Made by a program: the position numbers and the translations under genes
The notes under the pieces: generated by a model
Told to the model about the DNA's origin: nothing
Seen by the model: the letters and a program-made list of their open reading frames with translations, nothing else
Database searches by the model: none
Origin: an uncultured Clostridium sp.
GTDB taxonomy: Bacteria > Bacillota > Clostridia > TANB77 > CAG-508
Assembly (NCBI GenBank): GCA_948472955.1
Contig: CAOKVW010000005.1
Span: 1-38,802 of the forward strand
Direction: 5' to 3'
Length of the DNA: 38,802 nucleotides
In this document: in pieces, positions 8,264 through 14,877 of the stretch
Position numbering within the stretch: the stretch's first letter is position 1
Layout of the letters: each line of letters opens with the position of its first letter

Positions 8264-8473
8264 TTATGATTTTCGTATTATCCTATCTATATATTGTTTC
8301 ATCAACATATTTTTTAAATTCTCTTTTGTATCCTCCCTTGTTTCATTTGTGAATTTCAGCTTAATACCAACTCCATAATCCATATCATACCTATACAGAT
8401 ATTCATTTTCTTCTTGATCTTCCATAATAATATATTCGTATTTGCCTATATGTACTTTTTTATTATTTGGCAT
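8264..8473 (-). CDS. Small acidic protein upstream of the integrase
   Basis: 69 residues, MPNNKKVHIGKYEYIIMEDQ then EENEYLYRYDMDYGVGIKLKF, ending basic. It looks like a small beta-rich protein followed by a helix. Short proteins in this position next to serine integrases are sometimes recombination directionality factors, but nothing in the sequence proves that. A good GAGGTG ribosome site precedes the ATG at 8471-8473. I do not recognise the family. Confidence 0.5.
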   Translation of the reverse strand: MPNNKKVHIGKYEYIIMEDQEENEYLYRYDMDYGVGIKLKFTNETREDTKENLKNMLMKQYIDRIIRKS

Positions 8474-8628
8474 TTAATTCACCTCTTTAAATGCTTATGA
8501 ATAAAAGTTTTTTTTATTCAATTTTAAATTTCTAGAGCTTTTTTATTTCTCTATTAGAATAGGCGAAATAAGATTGGCAATTTTCCCAAAAATTTAAAAA
8601 TTTTTTGAATTTTTTTATAACCATCAAA

Positions 8629-8658
8629 AAAAAGCAGTCAAAAGTGACTACTTTTCAA
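8629..8658 (-). terminator. Terminator-like hairpin after the ribbon-helix-helix gene
   Basis: GTAGTCA and TGACTGC pair around a CTTT loop and are followed by a run of T's on the minus strand. Confidence 0.55.
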
Positions 8659-8666
8659 TATCGTTA

Positions 8667-8979
8667 TTAAAATTCTTTTTTATAATCTTCTAGAAAATCT
8701 TTTATACATTTATTAAGTAATCTACTAAAAGAAATTCCAGTTTGATTTTTTATTTTAATTAACTCATCATAAAAGTTTTTCCTAAGTACAATTGAACGAT
8801 AAATTGAATCTGTTCCTTCAGGCTTTTTATAAAAAGCTATACTCTTATTTTTCAATAAAGCATTCTCTATACAAACATTTATTATTCTACTTACTGAAGC
8901 ATCAAATATGTTTTAAAACTATTTCTATTGTTTTTCTTACTAATGGCTCTTTTTCATAAAATCTATCAAATGCTCCCAT
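8667..8979 (-). pseudogene. Tandem ribbon-helix-helix protein with a broken N-terminal half
   Basis: The C-terminal 62 residues form a clean ribbon-helix-helix-like domain: strand YRSIVLRKNFYDELIKIKNQ, then GISFSRLLNKCIKDFLEDY. Upstream in the same frame is a second helical end, FDASVSRIINVCIENALLKNKSIA, without a start. A separate short frame from the ATG at 8977-8979, MGAFDRFYEKEPLVRKTIEI, is one base out of phase. The mismatch can be placed in an AAAA run. Together they look like one tandem repressor that has lost part of its first domain. The C-terminal part could still be translated from the internal ATG at 8853-8855. No CGG is involved. Confidence 0.45.
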
Positions 8980-9051
8980 AATACACACCTACTTTTTATA
9001 ATTATACTGTTGTGGAACATAGATTTTAACCGTATTGGAATACAGAAAAAA

Positions 9052-9095
9052 TAAAATGTGAAATGAATTAATGATTATCTATTTCACATTTTATA
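9052..9095. terminator. AT-rich hairpin
   Basis: AAAATGTGAAAT pairs with ATTTCACATTTT around an AT-rich loop. It could terminate transcripts from either side of this gene-poor stretch (8980-9300). Confidence 0.4.
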
Positions 9096-9130
9096 TTATA
9101 CTATTTATTTTTAACTATTAATATTTTAAT

Positions 9131-9194
9131 AAAGGGTTTGGGAGGTACTCCCATTAATGTATGAAATATAAAACCCTTTGTGGATACAAAGGGG
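9131..9194. ncRNA. Compact structured segment, unknown
   Basis: AAAGGGTTT (9131-9139) pairs with AAACCCTTT (9171-9179). Inside it GGGAG pairs with CTCCC around GTA, and a further AAAGGGG (9188-9194) could compete with the first strand. Alternative pairings of this kind are seen in small RNAs and attenuators. There is no reading frame of note between 8980 and 9300. The family was not recognised. Confidence 0.3.
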
Positions 9195-9309
9195 AATCTT
9201 GCTGAAAGATTTTATTTTTTATATTACAAACTGTTTTTGAATTCGTTTATTTTTCCCAAAATTGGGAAATTCTTTGAAATGCTTTATATTATGTATTTTC
9301 CACATTTTA

Positions 9310-9606
9310 TTAGATAATTTCTTCTATATCTTCTTGTAATAATTCTTCCGTTATCATTTCTATCATTTGATTATATCTTGCCCTAACTAAGAATTCGTTT
9401 GTTACTGGTCTAGGATATTTTGAAATTAACTCTTTTTCTATTTGATGTTTTCGATTGATTATTTCTTCTTCTCTCTCTAATAACCTATCCACTATTGTTT
9501 TATTTTCTACTAACTCTTGGAATCTAGCTGGATGATTTTCTTCCATATTCCTTTTTATTTTTCGTCCATACTTACCTAGTCTTATCATACTACATATCAC
9601 CTCCAT
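9310..9606 (-). CDS. TnpV-like small protein
   Basis: 98 residues as drawn; an internal ATG (MIRLGKYGRK) is an alternative start. GKYGRKIKRNMEENHPARFQELV, then a long charged helix ending TEELLQEDIEEII, follows the plan of TnpV-type proteins: a GKYGR start, a central polar helix and an acidic C-terminal helix. These are common on Firmicutes transposons and integrative elements, with no established biochemical role. A TnpV-like start also lies at the left window edge, again supporting kinship of the two elements. Confidence 0.5.
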   Translation of the reverse strand: MEVICSMIRLGKYGRKIKRNMEENHPARFQELVENKTIVDRLLEREEEIINRKHQIEKELISKYPRPVTNEFLVRARYNQMIEMITEELLQEDIEEII

Positions 9607-9770
9607 AATAAAATTTTTAAAGTTAACTCTAAATCAAATATATATTTTTTTATATTATCATTATATAACAATTAATTTTTTAATGCGAACCACAACTTAA
9701 CAAATCCGAAATTTTATTTTTCAGAAAATAGTTATACTATAATTATAGAAACAAAGTTTCGCTAATTTGC

Positions 9771-9799
9771 TTGACTTTAATAGATAATCGTTGTATAAT
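9771..9799 (+). promoter_or_regulatory. Sigma-A promoter of the small membrane toxin
   Basis: TTGACT at 9771-9776 and TATAAT at 9794-9799 are separated by exactly 17 bases. Transcription would start near 9806, leaving an untranslated leader of about 58 bases before the ATG at 9865. Confidence 0.75.
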
Positions 9800-9864
9800 T
9801 TTGCTAGAAGATGAGCAAAACAGAGTGTGGATTGTCGCTTTCTTAACGAAAGGAGGCGATGCAT

Positions 9865-10017
9865 ATGTTATTGGAACAAGTTTATCTAATTTTTATATAC
9901 ATATTATTTATTGAACTTGCAATAGTAACTGTTGTCGCTGTTGCCTTATTGATAGCATTAGTTGTTACAATGAGAAAATTAGACAACGAAAAAAACACAT
10001 CTCTGCTTGGTCGTTAG
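9865..10017 (+). CDS. Small membrane peptide, candidate type I toxin
   Basis: A 50-residue peptide preceded by AAAGGAGG. It is one long hydrophobic helix (YLIFIYILFIELAIVTVVAV, then ALLIALVVTM) followed by a short charged tail RKLDNEKNTSLLGR. Size, single span, charged tail and strong ribosome site match the TxpA/Fst/holin-like toxin group of Firmicutes. It is the only plus-strand gene in the element. Its 3' end overlaps a hairpin (CATCTCT with AGAGATG) and faces a perfect promoter on the other strand at 10093-10121, which would make an overlapping antisense RNA. That arrangement is the hallmark of type I toxin-antitoxin loci. Confidence 0.6.
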   Translation: MLLEQVYLIFIYILFIELAIVTVVAVALLIALVVTMRKLDNEKNTSLLGR

Positions 10018-10024
10018 AGATGCA
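9998..10024 (+). terminator. Terminator hairpin of the toxin transcript
   Basis: CATCTCT pairs with AGAGATG, spanning the toxin stop codon, and is followed shortly by CATTTTTT. Confidence 0.55.
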
Positions 10025-10086
10025 TTCATTTTTTATATAACTTAAATTTTAGCGACACGCCACATTACTGTGGTCGTTCATCTTCT
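10000..10086 (-). ncRNA. Candidate antisense RNA antitoxin
   Basis: A transcript from the promoter at 10093-10121 would start near 10086 and run leftwards across the toxin 3' end. Within it CCACA and TGTGG form a hairpin. The 3' end is a guess; overlap with the toxin message is the point. Confidence 0.45.
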
Positions 10087-10092
10087 ATAATT

Positions 10093-10121
10093 ATTATACT
10101 TAAAAAAAATAAAAAAGTCAA
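10093..10121 (-). promoter_or_regulatory. Sigma-A promoter for the antisense RNA
   Basis: On the minus strand TTGACT (complement 10116-10121) and TATAAT (complement 10093-10098) are exactly 17 bases apart. Confidence 0.7.
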
Positions 10122-10251
10122 CAATTTTAAATATTTTTTATGAATTTGCATTAACGCATTTTGAGATGTTTTATTCTTATACCCTTTTAAAGGGTTTGGA
10201 TACGAATACTTTGGTGAATCCATTTTGTTTTTACTGTTTCTTATCATCTTT

Positions 10252-10400
10252 TTATTATTATTTTATTATTGTTATTATTATTATTTGTGTTAAATTTTTA
10301 ACATACAGTCATTAAGTTTTTTAACACCTTGATGTCAAGTTTCTTAACGACAAGATGTTAAAATTCTTTACGACAAGTTGTTAAGTATCTTTACATCTGC
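10252..10400. repeat. Origin-like AT repeats and ACAAGNTGTTAA iterons
   Basis: A TTATTATT tract and GTGTTAAATTTTTAACATAC, shared with 735-797, are followed by repeated units ending in GACAAGATGTTAA and GACAAGTTGTTAA (about 10345-10385). They lie directly past the winged-helix gene. Direct repeats plus an AT tract beside a replication-type gene suggest an origin for the excised circle. Inference only. Confidence 0.45.
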
Positions 10401-10409
10401 TATAACATT

Positions 10410-10739
10410 TTATTTTAAAATTTCATATAACTTATCTACATTTAAAGAATACCATTTTTGATGTAGTATTCCTTCATACTTTTCTGATATAATTTTCATT
10501 TTCTTTAGTTTTTCAATAGCATTTCTCTGATGATAACTAGAAAGCCCTGTATTTTTTAATATATTCTCTCTAGTAGAATAAAAAAATCCTTCTTCTAATT
10601 TTTGTTGTTTCTCCCAATAGGAATATTCACTACATAATTCTCCAATTATAATTGCACACTCTAATCCCAGTTTTTGAATTAGAGCTTTATTTACTATAAT
10701 ATATCCATTATTCGCTAATAAATTTGTCAATTTACTCAT
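10410..10739 (-). CDS. Winged-helix replication-initiator-like protein
   Basis: 109 residues, homologous in layout to 821-1186. It has LLANNGYIIVNKALIQKLGL, then ECAIIIGELCSEYSYW, then GFFYSTRENILKNTGLSSYHQR as the recognition region and MKIISEKYEGILHQKWYSLN as the wing. It corresponds to the N-terminal DNA-binding half of phage replisome organisers and lacks the DnaD-like C-terminal half. The start at 10737-10739 follows GGGGAGG. A large imperfect hairpin (10774-10888) precedes it in the leader. Confidence 0.5.
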   Translation of the reverse strand: MSKLTNLLANNGYIIVNKALIQKLGLECAIIIGELCSEYSYWEKQQKLEEGFFYSTRENILKNTGLSSYHQRNAIEKLKKMKIISEKYEGILHQKWYSLNVDKLYEILK

Positions 10740-10773
10740 CTGCTTTACCTCCCCTTAGACTAAATTAATTACA

Positions 10774-10888
10774 TATCCTCTTAACTAAAATCTATGTGCT
10801 TTTAAAATTTTGTAAAGGCTAGGCAAAGCCTATTCATTTCAGCCTTTACAAAATTTTATAAAGCATATTATAATTGTATGAGAGGATA
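10774..10888 (-). promoter_or_regulatory. Long structured leader of the winged-helix gene
   Basis: Arms 10797-10820 and 10841-10865 are nearly perfect inverted repeats. An outer pairing TATCCTCT with AGAGGATA (10774-10781 and 10881-10888) extends the stem. Such a leader could control translation of the replication gene, as countertranscript-regulated plasmid leaders do. The region 10889-11040 otherwise shows only another short hairpin near 10988-11005. Confidence 0.45.
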
Positions 10889-11043
10889 AGTTTCTATTAA
10901 CTTATGTCTGCTATTTTTTCATATTTTACTTTACACTATCTGCAATTCTAGTATTATTTATTAATCTTACTAACCTTTCTAATATAATTGGCTGTAAGAG
11001 TTTCCTCTCTTATCTTATCTTTTTGAAAACCTACACTGTTGGT

Positions 11044-11045
11044 TC
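11044..11045 (-). other. Attachment junction (core GA) of the 4549-bp element, far side
   Basis: Second copy of the GAACC core (complement 11041-11045), followed inside the element by AACAGTGTA and the arm GGTTTTC. It pairs with the junction at 6495-6496. Confidence 0.8.
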
Positions 11046-11150
11046 TACATAACTCCATACACCAGAGTTATTAGCAGAATTCCATAATCTTGTTCTTTGG
11101 CTTGATGATAATGTCTGCCCTACATCAAAAGCCACTCCTGCATAGTGTTG
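11046..11150 (-). pseudogene. Peptidoglycan hydrolase, middle fragment (piece 2 of 3)
   Basis: Exactly 35 codons of the hydrolase remain between the two elements: QHYAGVAFDVGQ, then TLSSSQRTRLWNSANNSGVW and SYV. QHYAGVAFD is the SxHxxGxAxD-type metal-binding motif of M15 peptidases once joined to the preceding S from piece 1. It lacks start and stop signals of its own. Excision of 11151-14500 joins it to piece 1, and excision of 6497-11045 joins it to piece 3, both in frame. Confidence 0.85.
11149..11150 (-). other. Attachment junction (core CA) of the 3350-bp element, near side
   Basis: The CA core (complement 11149-11150) matches the one at 14499-14500. In the rejoined element TTCAACTGT and ACAGTTGAA are 13 bases from the core on each side, a perfectly centred dyad of the attP type. 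Confidence 0.8.
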
Positions 11151-11188
11151 TGATTGTGTATACACAGTTGAATATTTCAATCACTATT

Positions 11189-11812
11189 TTATTTTTTGTT
11201 AATTAATTCTTTTAACTCCTCTTTTTTTAACCATGGTCTTTTTCTATGAACCATTTTATGGCAATTAGAACATAATAGTACAATATCTTCTGGTTTTGTT
11301 TTATCCCCTTCTTTTAACTCAGATACTGGAATAGAATGATGTCCTTCTATATAGTCCTCTCCAATTTTTCCATAAAATTTATAAAAATCAAATCCACAAG
11401 CCTCACAATATACTTGTCCATGTTTTTCTTTAAATTTATTTTTAGCTATCTGAATCACTTTTTGATTTCTTTCTCTATAAATATGTGTCTTTAACCTTTG
11501 TTTTCCTTCTGGAAAACTAATATCATCCTCTGTAATATCAACAAAATTATCATGTGGTTCAAAATTCCTTAACCCCCATATGCCACGACCTTTTCCACAA
11601 ACAGAATAGAAAATATCGTCTTTACCATTAAAGACGTCTGAATCACTTGAATGTATTTCTATTGCTGCTCTTACCGCAGCTTTCCAACTTTTTCTATTAG
11701 AAATATCTTTATTTCCTCTTTCTTCTATTTTTTCATATATATTTTTATAACTACCATATCCTCCAATTTCCTTCATAGATTCTATTATTTCTACTAACCA
11801 TGTATTTTCCAT
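11189..11812 (-). CDS. HNH endonuclease with N-terminal winged-helix domain
   Basis: 207 residues. The N-terminus (about 1-85, WLVEIIESMKEIGGYGSYKN to GKGRGIWGLR) resembles the winged-helix modules of Mrr/HARE type found on restriction-like enzymes. The C-terminus is a canonical HNH domain: CEACGFDFYKFYG, IEGHHSIPVSEL, and LLCSNCHKMVHR, with four zinc cysteines and the catalytic histidine pair. It is the last gene of the element and stops 39 bases before the junction. The likely role is a defence or restriction-type nuclease cargo; a role in element transfer is possible. Confidence 0.8.
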   Translation of the reverse strand: MENTWLVEIIESMKEIGGYGSYKNIYEKIEERGNKDISNRKSWKAAVRAAIEIHSSDSDVFNGKDDIFYSVCGKGRGIWGLRNFEPHDNFVDITEDDISFPEGKQRLKTHIYRERNQKVIQIAKNKFKEKHGQVYCEACGFDFYKFYGKIGEDYIEGHHSIPVSELKEGDKTKPEDIVLLCSNCHKMVHRKRPWLKKEELKELINKK

Positions 11813-11828
11813 ATTTTACTCCCTTCCA

Positions 11829-13413
11829 TTATACAAACTTTTCTATATCTATTTTTAATTTAAATTTTGCTGATTTATCATGATAAATATAGATTTTATC
11901 AATTAACCTATTTAATATTGCTTTATCTGGCTTGTCATTCTCTATAATTTGATTAAAATAGTCTATTGTTTTTTTTATTTTTTCTTGTTCTATTTCTAAA
12001 TTTTCATTTTGTAATTGCTTCAGTCTGCTTTTAATTTGATCTATTTCTTTGTACTTATCTTCTTCTAGATCTTGATAAGTATTTTCTATTAATAGTCTTT
12101 TTTCTTCTGTAGTAAAAGCTATCTCTTTTATTCTTTGTGCTATCAAAACTTTATATTCCTCTTCTAAATTTTTCAAACTCAATTCCAATTCTTCGAGATT
12201 TTCCTTTTTACTTGATTTATACTCTTCTAACTTTAAATTGTTTATTTCATCTATATAATTATCTCTTAATAATAGTAAAAATTTTTTAAAATGAAACAGC
12301 AACATATCCTCTTTTACATTATGACACACACATCTTGATTTGCCATATTTTCTATAATTAACACATTCATAGCATTTTTTAGTAGCATATTGCTCTTTTT
12401 TGTTACGAGTTCTTGCTACTCCTGTAACGCTACCACCACATTCTCCACATTTTAGAAATCCTCCAAATATATAATCTCTTTTTTTCTTTGTATACATACT
12501 AGAATTCTTTACTCTTTTTTTCATCATTTCTTGCACTCTTTGAAATTGTTCTTTTGAAATAATTGCTTCGTGATGATTTTCAAATATATATTGGTTTTCT
12601 TTTTCTATTTTTTGGCCTTGCTTATGAATATCTTTTCTTTCTGTTTTATGAGTAACTACAGTCCCTATATAAATTTCATCTCTTAAAATTCTTTTTATCA
12701 TATAAATGTCCCATAATTTCTTAACTGGCTTTTTATAACTTTTCCCCTTTTTACTTAACTCTCTTTGTATAACTTGCGATGGTGTTAAAAAATTATATTT
12801 AGAATTTAACTTTTGGCATATTTTTCTCATCCCCAAACCTTGTTCATATAAATCAAATATAGTTGTTATAGTATCTCTTACACTTTCATCAACAATTAGC
12901 TCTCCTTTTTTAGCTGTTTTTAAATATCCAAACTTTGTACCTTGCAATAATATTCCTTTTTCTAATTGCTTGTGCATACCAATTTTAACTTTTTTTGAAA
13001 CCTCTTTTACATATCTCTCATTAAACCATGTTGAAAGACCTAATAAATCATCATCTCCTTCTAATAAATTAAATTCTCCAAAAGTATCTTTCGTTAGTAT
13101 TAGATTTACATTTTTCTCTTTTAACTCGTCAATAAATGTAAGCGTTCTGCTCCCTTTACGACCTATTCTTGATAAATCTTTTGCTAAAATAATGTCTACT
13201 TTCCCATTATCAATGTCAGTCAACATTTTACTAAATTCTGGTCGTTCATCATTTGAAATATATCCGGGATACATTGTCATCAATGTAATATTTAGATATA
13301 TCCCAACCTTTAGAATTTGCATATTCTTTTGCAAGTTCCCTCTGACTATCTATACTACTGTATCTACTTTTGTTGTCATCTTTACTTAACCTACAATAAC
13401 ATACAACTTTCAA
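11829..13413 (-). CDS. Large serine recombinase of the 3350-bp element, +1 shift at CGG
   Basis: The catalytic N-terminus and the body lie in two frames. From a TTG at 13411-13413 (GGAAAGG ribosome site 9 bases upstream) the first frame gives MKVVCYCRLSKDDNKSRYSS, with the nucleophile serine in CRLS, then SIDSQRELAKEYA. Codon 50 is CGG (13264-13266). Skipping its C gives DDNVSGYISNDERPEFSKML, DIILAKDLSRIGRKG, the recombinase domain, a zinc ribbon (CGECGGSV...CYECVNYRKYGKSRCVCH) and a coiled coil. Total is 1585 nt, or 527 codons plus stop after dropping one base. Without the shift the product ends four codons after the CGG and lacks everything but the serine. Homology on both sides is unambiguous. 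Confidence 0.85.
13264..13266 (-). other. In-frame CGG, +1 shift site 3 (recombinase)
   Basis: TCC CGG ATA in the upstream frame, TCC (C) GGA TAT in the shifted frame, giving S-G-Y. The unshifted frame meets TGA after four more codons. Confidence 0.85.
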
Positions 13414-13444
13414 TCTATTTATCCTTTCCGAAGATAAATATTAA

Positions 13445-13678
13445 TTATATATTATCTTCTTTTTTTGATAAATGCAATCTTTTTTCGTAATTTAACATTT
13501 CTTTTATCGTTTTTACGGTATCATTTTCTCCATTTATAAAAATTGATATATGTGAATATTGTTTTTTTAGTTGATTAATTTCATCTATAATTTTTGAGTT
13601 CTCTTCTTGTTTGCTTATATATATTTGAATTATTGGCTTATTTTCAAAATCAAATTTTTGAATTTTCATACACACCAC
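13445..13678 (-). CDS. Small protein upstream of the recombinase
   Basis: 77 residues; MKIQKFDFENKPIIQIYISK from the internal ATG is a more likely start than the upstream ones. It has alternating strands and helices, with a KIIDEINQLKKQY helix and SIFINGENDTVKTIKEMLNYEK. It is not recognised. A small gene in this place next to a serine recombinase could be an accessory factor, but that is only positional. Confidence 0.45.
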   Translation of the reverse strand: MVCMKIQKFDFENKPIIQIYISKQEENSKIIDEINQLKKQYSHISIFINGENDTVKTIKEMLNYEKRLHLSKKEDNI

Positions 13679-13739
13679 TGCCTTTTTTCTCTAGTAATGT
13701 ATATGAATAAAATTGATTATACATTACTAAAAAATAGCA

Positions 13740-13775
13740 AAGAAATCAGCTTTTACGCTGACTTTTCTTACTCAA
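13740..13775 (-). terminator. Terminator-like hairpin
   Basis: GTCAGC and GCTGAT pair around GTAAAA and are followed by TTCTTTG on the minus strand. Confidence 0.35.
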
Positions 13776-13819
13776 TTTTTTTAAATTCACTAAGTATATT
13801 TATAAATTTTACTTTAGCT

Positions 13820-14090
13820 TCATTTTTCAATAAAGCATAATTGTTTTATGGTTTCTTCTCCTATAATTTCATTTGCTAATTCTATCAGTTTATGCCATAA
13901 CAGTATTTGTCCTCTATGATGTGTATCTATTCCATATAAAACTTTTATATCATATTTTGTAGCAATGCTCCAAAATTTTTTACAAGGATAAAAAACATTT
14001 TTTAACTTTTCTTTTTGTATTTCCAAAGATTCATTATTTAGTTTTCTATTTTCAAAATAAGTATTCGCAAATATATTATTTATGCTAACT
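13820..14090 (-). pseudogene. Remnant of a PHP-type hydrolase (C-terminal end)
   Basis: The frame reads NTYFENRKLNNESLEIQKEK, then FWSIATKYDIKVLYGIDTHH and RGQILLWHKLIELANEIIGE. YDIKV.YGIDTHH followed by a helix is the last metal-site region of PHP-domain phosphoesterases (histidinol-phosphatase type). There is no start codon with a ribosome site, and the N-terminal metal motifs are missing. A short product could start at the TTG at 14024-14026. Probably captured and decayed host or phage sequence. The family call is tentative. Confidence 0.35.
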
Positions 14091-14140
14091 ATACCATAAA
14101 AAGTTAAAAAAATAAAGCATATAACAAATTTATATATTTA

Positions 14141-14479
14141 TTACTCTTTTCTAATGTCCTTATACTCCTTGTACTCACTTGCCTTCATTCCAGACCAACT
14201 TTGATATATTTCATTTGTTAATATAGCATATTCATAATTTTGTTTAATACCATTTTCTTTCCATACATCGGTTAATTTTTTTCTGTCTAAAATTCCTTTT
14301 GTATCTAATGTATCTGTTAAATAATTTTTTCCATCATTTGCCATTATTTTTAACTGTACGATATTTTCGTACAGTTGACTTCCTTCTTCTGTCAACTTTC
14401 TTTTTAACTCCGACCAATATCTTTTTGGGATTTTACTATCCGTTAATGCACTAATTATTTGAAAAAAATTTATAGTTTC
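14141..14479 (-). pseudogene. BRO-family antirepressor remnant with an internal deletion
   Basis: The frame opens just inside the element junction without a start and reads TINFFQIISALTDSKIPKRY, then WSELKRKLTEEGSQLYENIV, LTDTLDTKGIL. It then jumps to RKKLTDVWKENGIKQNYEYA and ILTNEIYQSW, ending DIRKE. In BRO/DinD-like phage antirepressors the segment after LDTKGIL normally continues with an IIQSIPSPKAEPF region of about 60 residues before the RKKLTDVWK-type part. That middle is missing. N-terminal truncation and internal deletion make it non-functional. It indicates a phage-like ancestry for the element. Confidence 0.6.
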
Positions 14480-14498
14480 AACTGTATGTATTCAGTCA

Positions 14499-14500
14499 TG
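14499..14500 (-). other. Attachment junction (core CA) of the 3350-bp element, far side
   Basis: CA core (complement 14499-14500) followed inside the element by TGACTGAATACAT and the arm ACAGTTGAA, mirroring the arm TTCAACTGT at the other end. Confidence 0.8.
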
Positions 14501-14764
14501 ACTTTGATTACCATGACCACCTTCATAAGGTCTTTTAAAAGCAAATCCTACTGGAATTGGTGCTCCAAAAATATATCTTTGACTATTCCAGCTTTGCATA
14601 GTTCTTTTTGTTGTCCACAAAATATTACTCTTACTAGACCCCCTAAACTCTCTCACTCTTAACGTTCCATTTGTATTATATGGCATAGGTTCTGCCTCTC
14701 CTCTATAGTATGTCTCCATCCTATCTGTATCATTATTAAAAACTAATATTTTTGCCACAAGCAT
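14499..14764 (-). pseudogene. Peptidoglycan hydrolase, N-terminal fragment (piece 1 of 3)
   Basis: The piece starts at the ATG 14762-14764 (MLVAKILVFNNDTDRMETYY) behind GAGGAGG and runs 88 hydrolase codons to KRPYEGGHGNQS. It then reads two foreign codons and a stop inside the element. Joined to pieces 2 and 3 it gives a 228-residue enzyme. The order is an N-terminal domain, an M15-type D-Ala-D-Ala/L,D-peptidase-like core (SQHYAGVAFD and WVHWD) and a C-terminal PG_binding_1 domain. The bookkeeping is exact: 264 + 105 + 319 = 688 nt, minus the skipped C = 687 = 229 codons including stop. No signal peptide is visible, as in many phage-type or spore-associated lysins. Confidence 0.85.
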
Positions 14765-14843
14765 TGTCCTCCTCTATTTTTTGCTTTTTATATTATATGA
14801 AGATAGTATATTTTTGGTGTAAATTTTCCAATCATCAAAAAAA

Positions 14844-14875
14844 AAACAGTTACAGAATTCTATTCCTAACTGTTT
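14844..14875 (-). terminator. Sortase terminator
   Basis: AAACAGTTA pairs with TAACTGTTT and is followed on the minus strand by a run of at least ten T's. Confidence 0.85.
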
Positions 14876-14877
14876 TC

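Larger units (their letters stand above)
6497..11045. mobile_element. Serine-recombinase integrative element, 4549 bp, inserted in the hydrolase gene
   Basis: The borders are defined by the shared GAACC and by restoration of the target frame: V from 11046-11048 joins E from 6494-6496 to give SYVEPISLTPTWVHWD. In order from the 11045 end it carries a structured leader, a winged-helix replication-type gene, an origin-like AT tract, a candidate type I toxin-antitoxin, a TnpV-like gene, a broken ribbon-helix-helix gene, a small acidic gene and the integrase. No conjugation genes are seen. It resembles a small integrative mobilisable or satellite element. Confidence 0.85.
11151..14500. mobile_element. 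Serine-recombinase element, 3350 bp, inserted in the same hydrolase gene
   Basis: The borders come from the shared CA core with symmetric 9-bp arms and from exact restoration of the target codons (GGT AAT CAA AGT CAA CAC = GNQSQH). Contents from the 14500 end are a BRO-type antirepressor remnant, a PHP-type remnant, a small acidic gene, the recombinase with a CGG shift and an HNH nuclease. The element is more decayed than its neighbour. Its core dinucleotide and arms differ from those of the 4549-bp element, so the two used different recombinases at sites 105 bp apart. Confidence 0.83.

Noticed and set aside
8143..8352. Plus-strand hydrophobic frames opposite the integrase and other minus-strand genes
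   Set aside because: They are antisense shadows of AT-rich lysine- and glutamate-rich genes, without ribosome sites or homology.
46..8979. Frame breaks at 380-385 and about 8900, and the EssC break near 20550, as further members of the CGG set
   Set aside because: They fall in runs of A with no CGG, in non-essential cargo or remnants, and some have additional lesions. They look like ordinary slippage or decay.
14492..14764. The 90-residue frame as an independent small gene
   Set aside because: It is the N-terminal third of the hydrolase ending two codons into an integrated element. The rest of the protein is recovered exactly from the other fragments.
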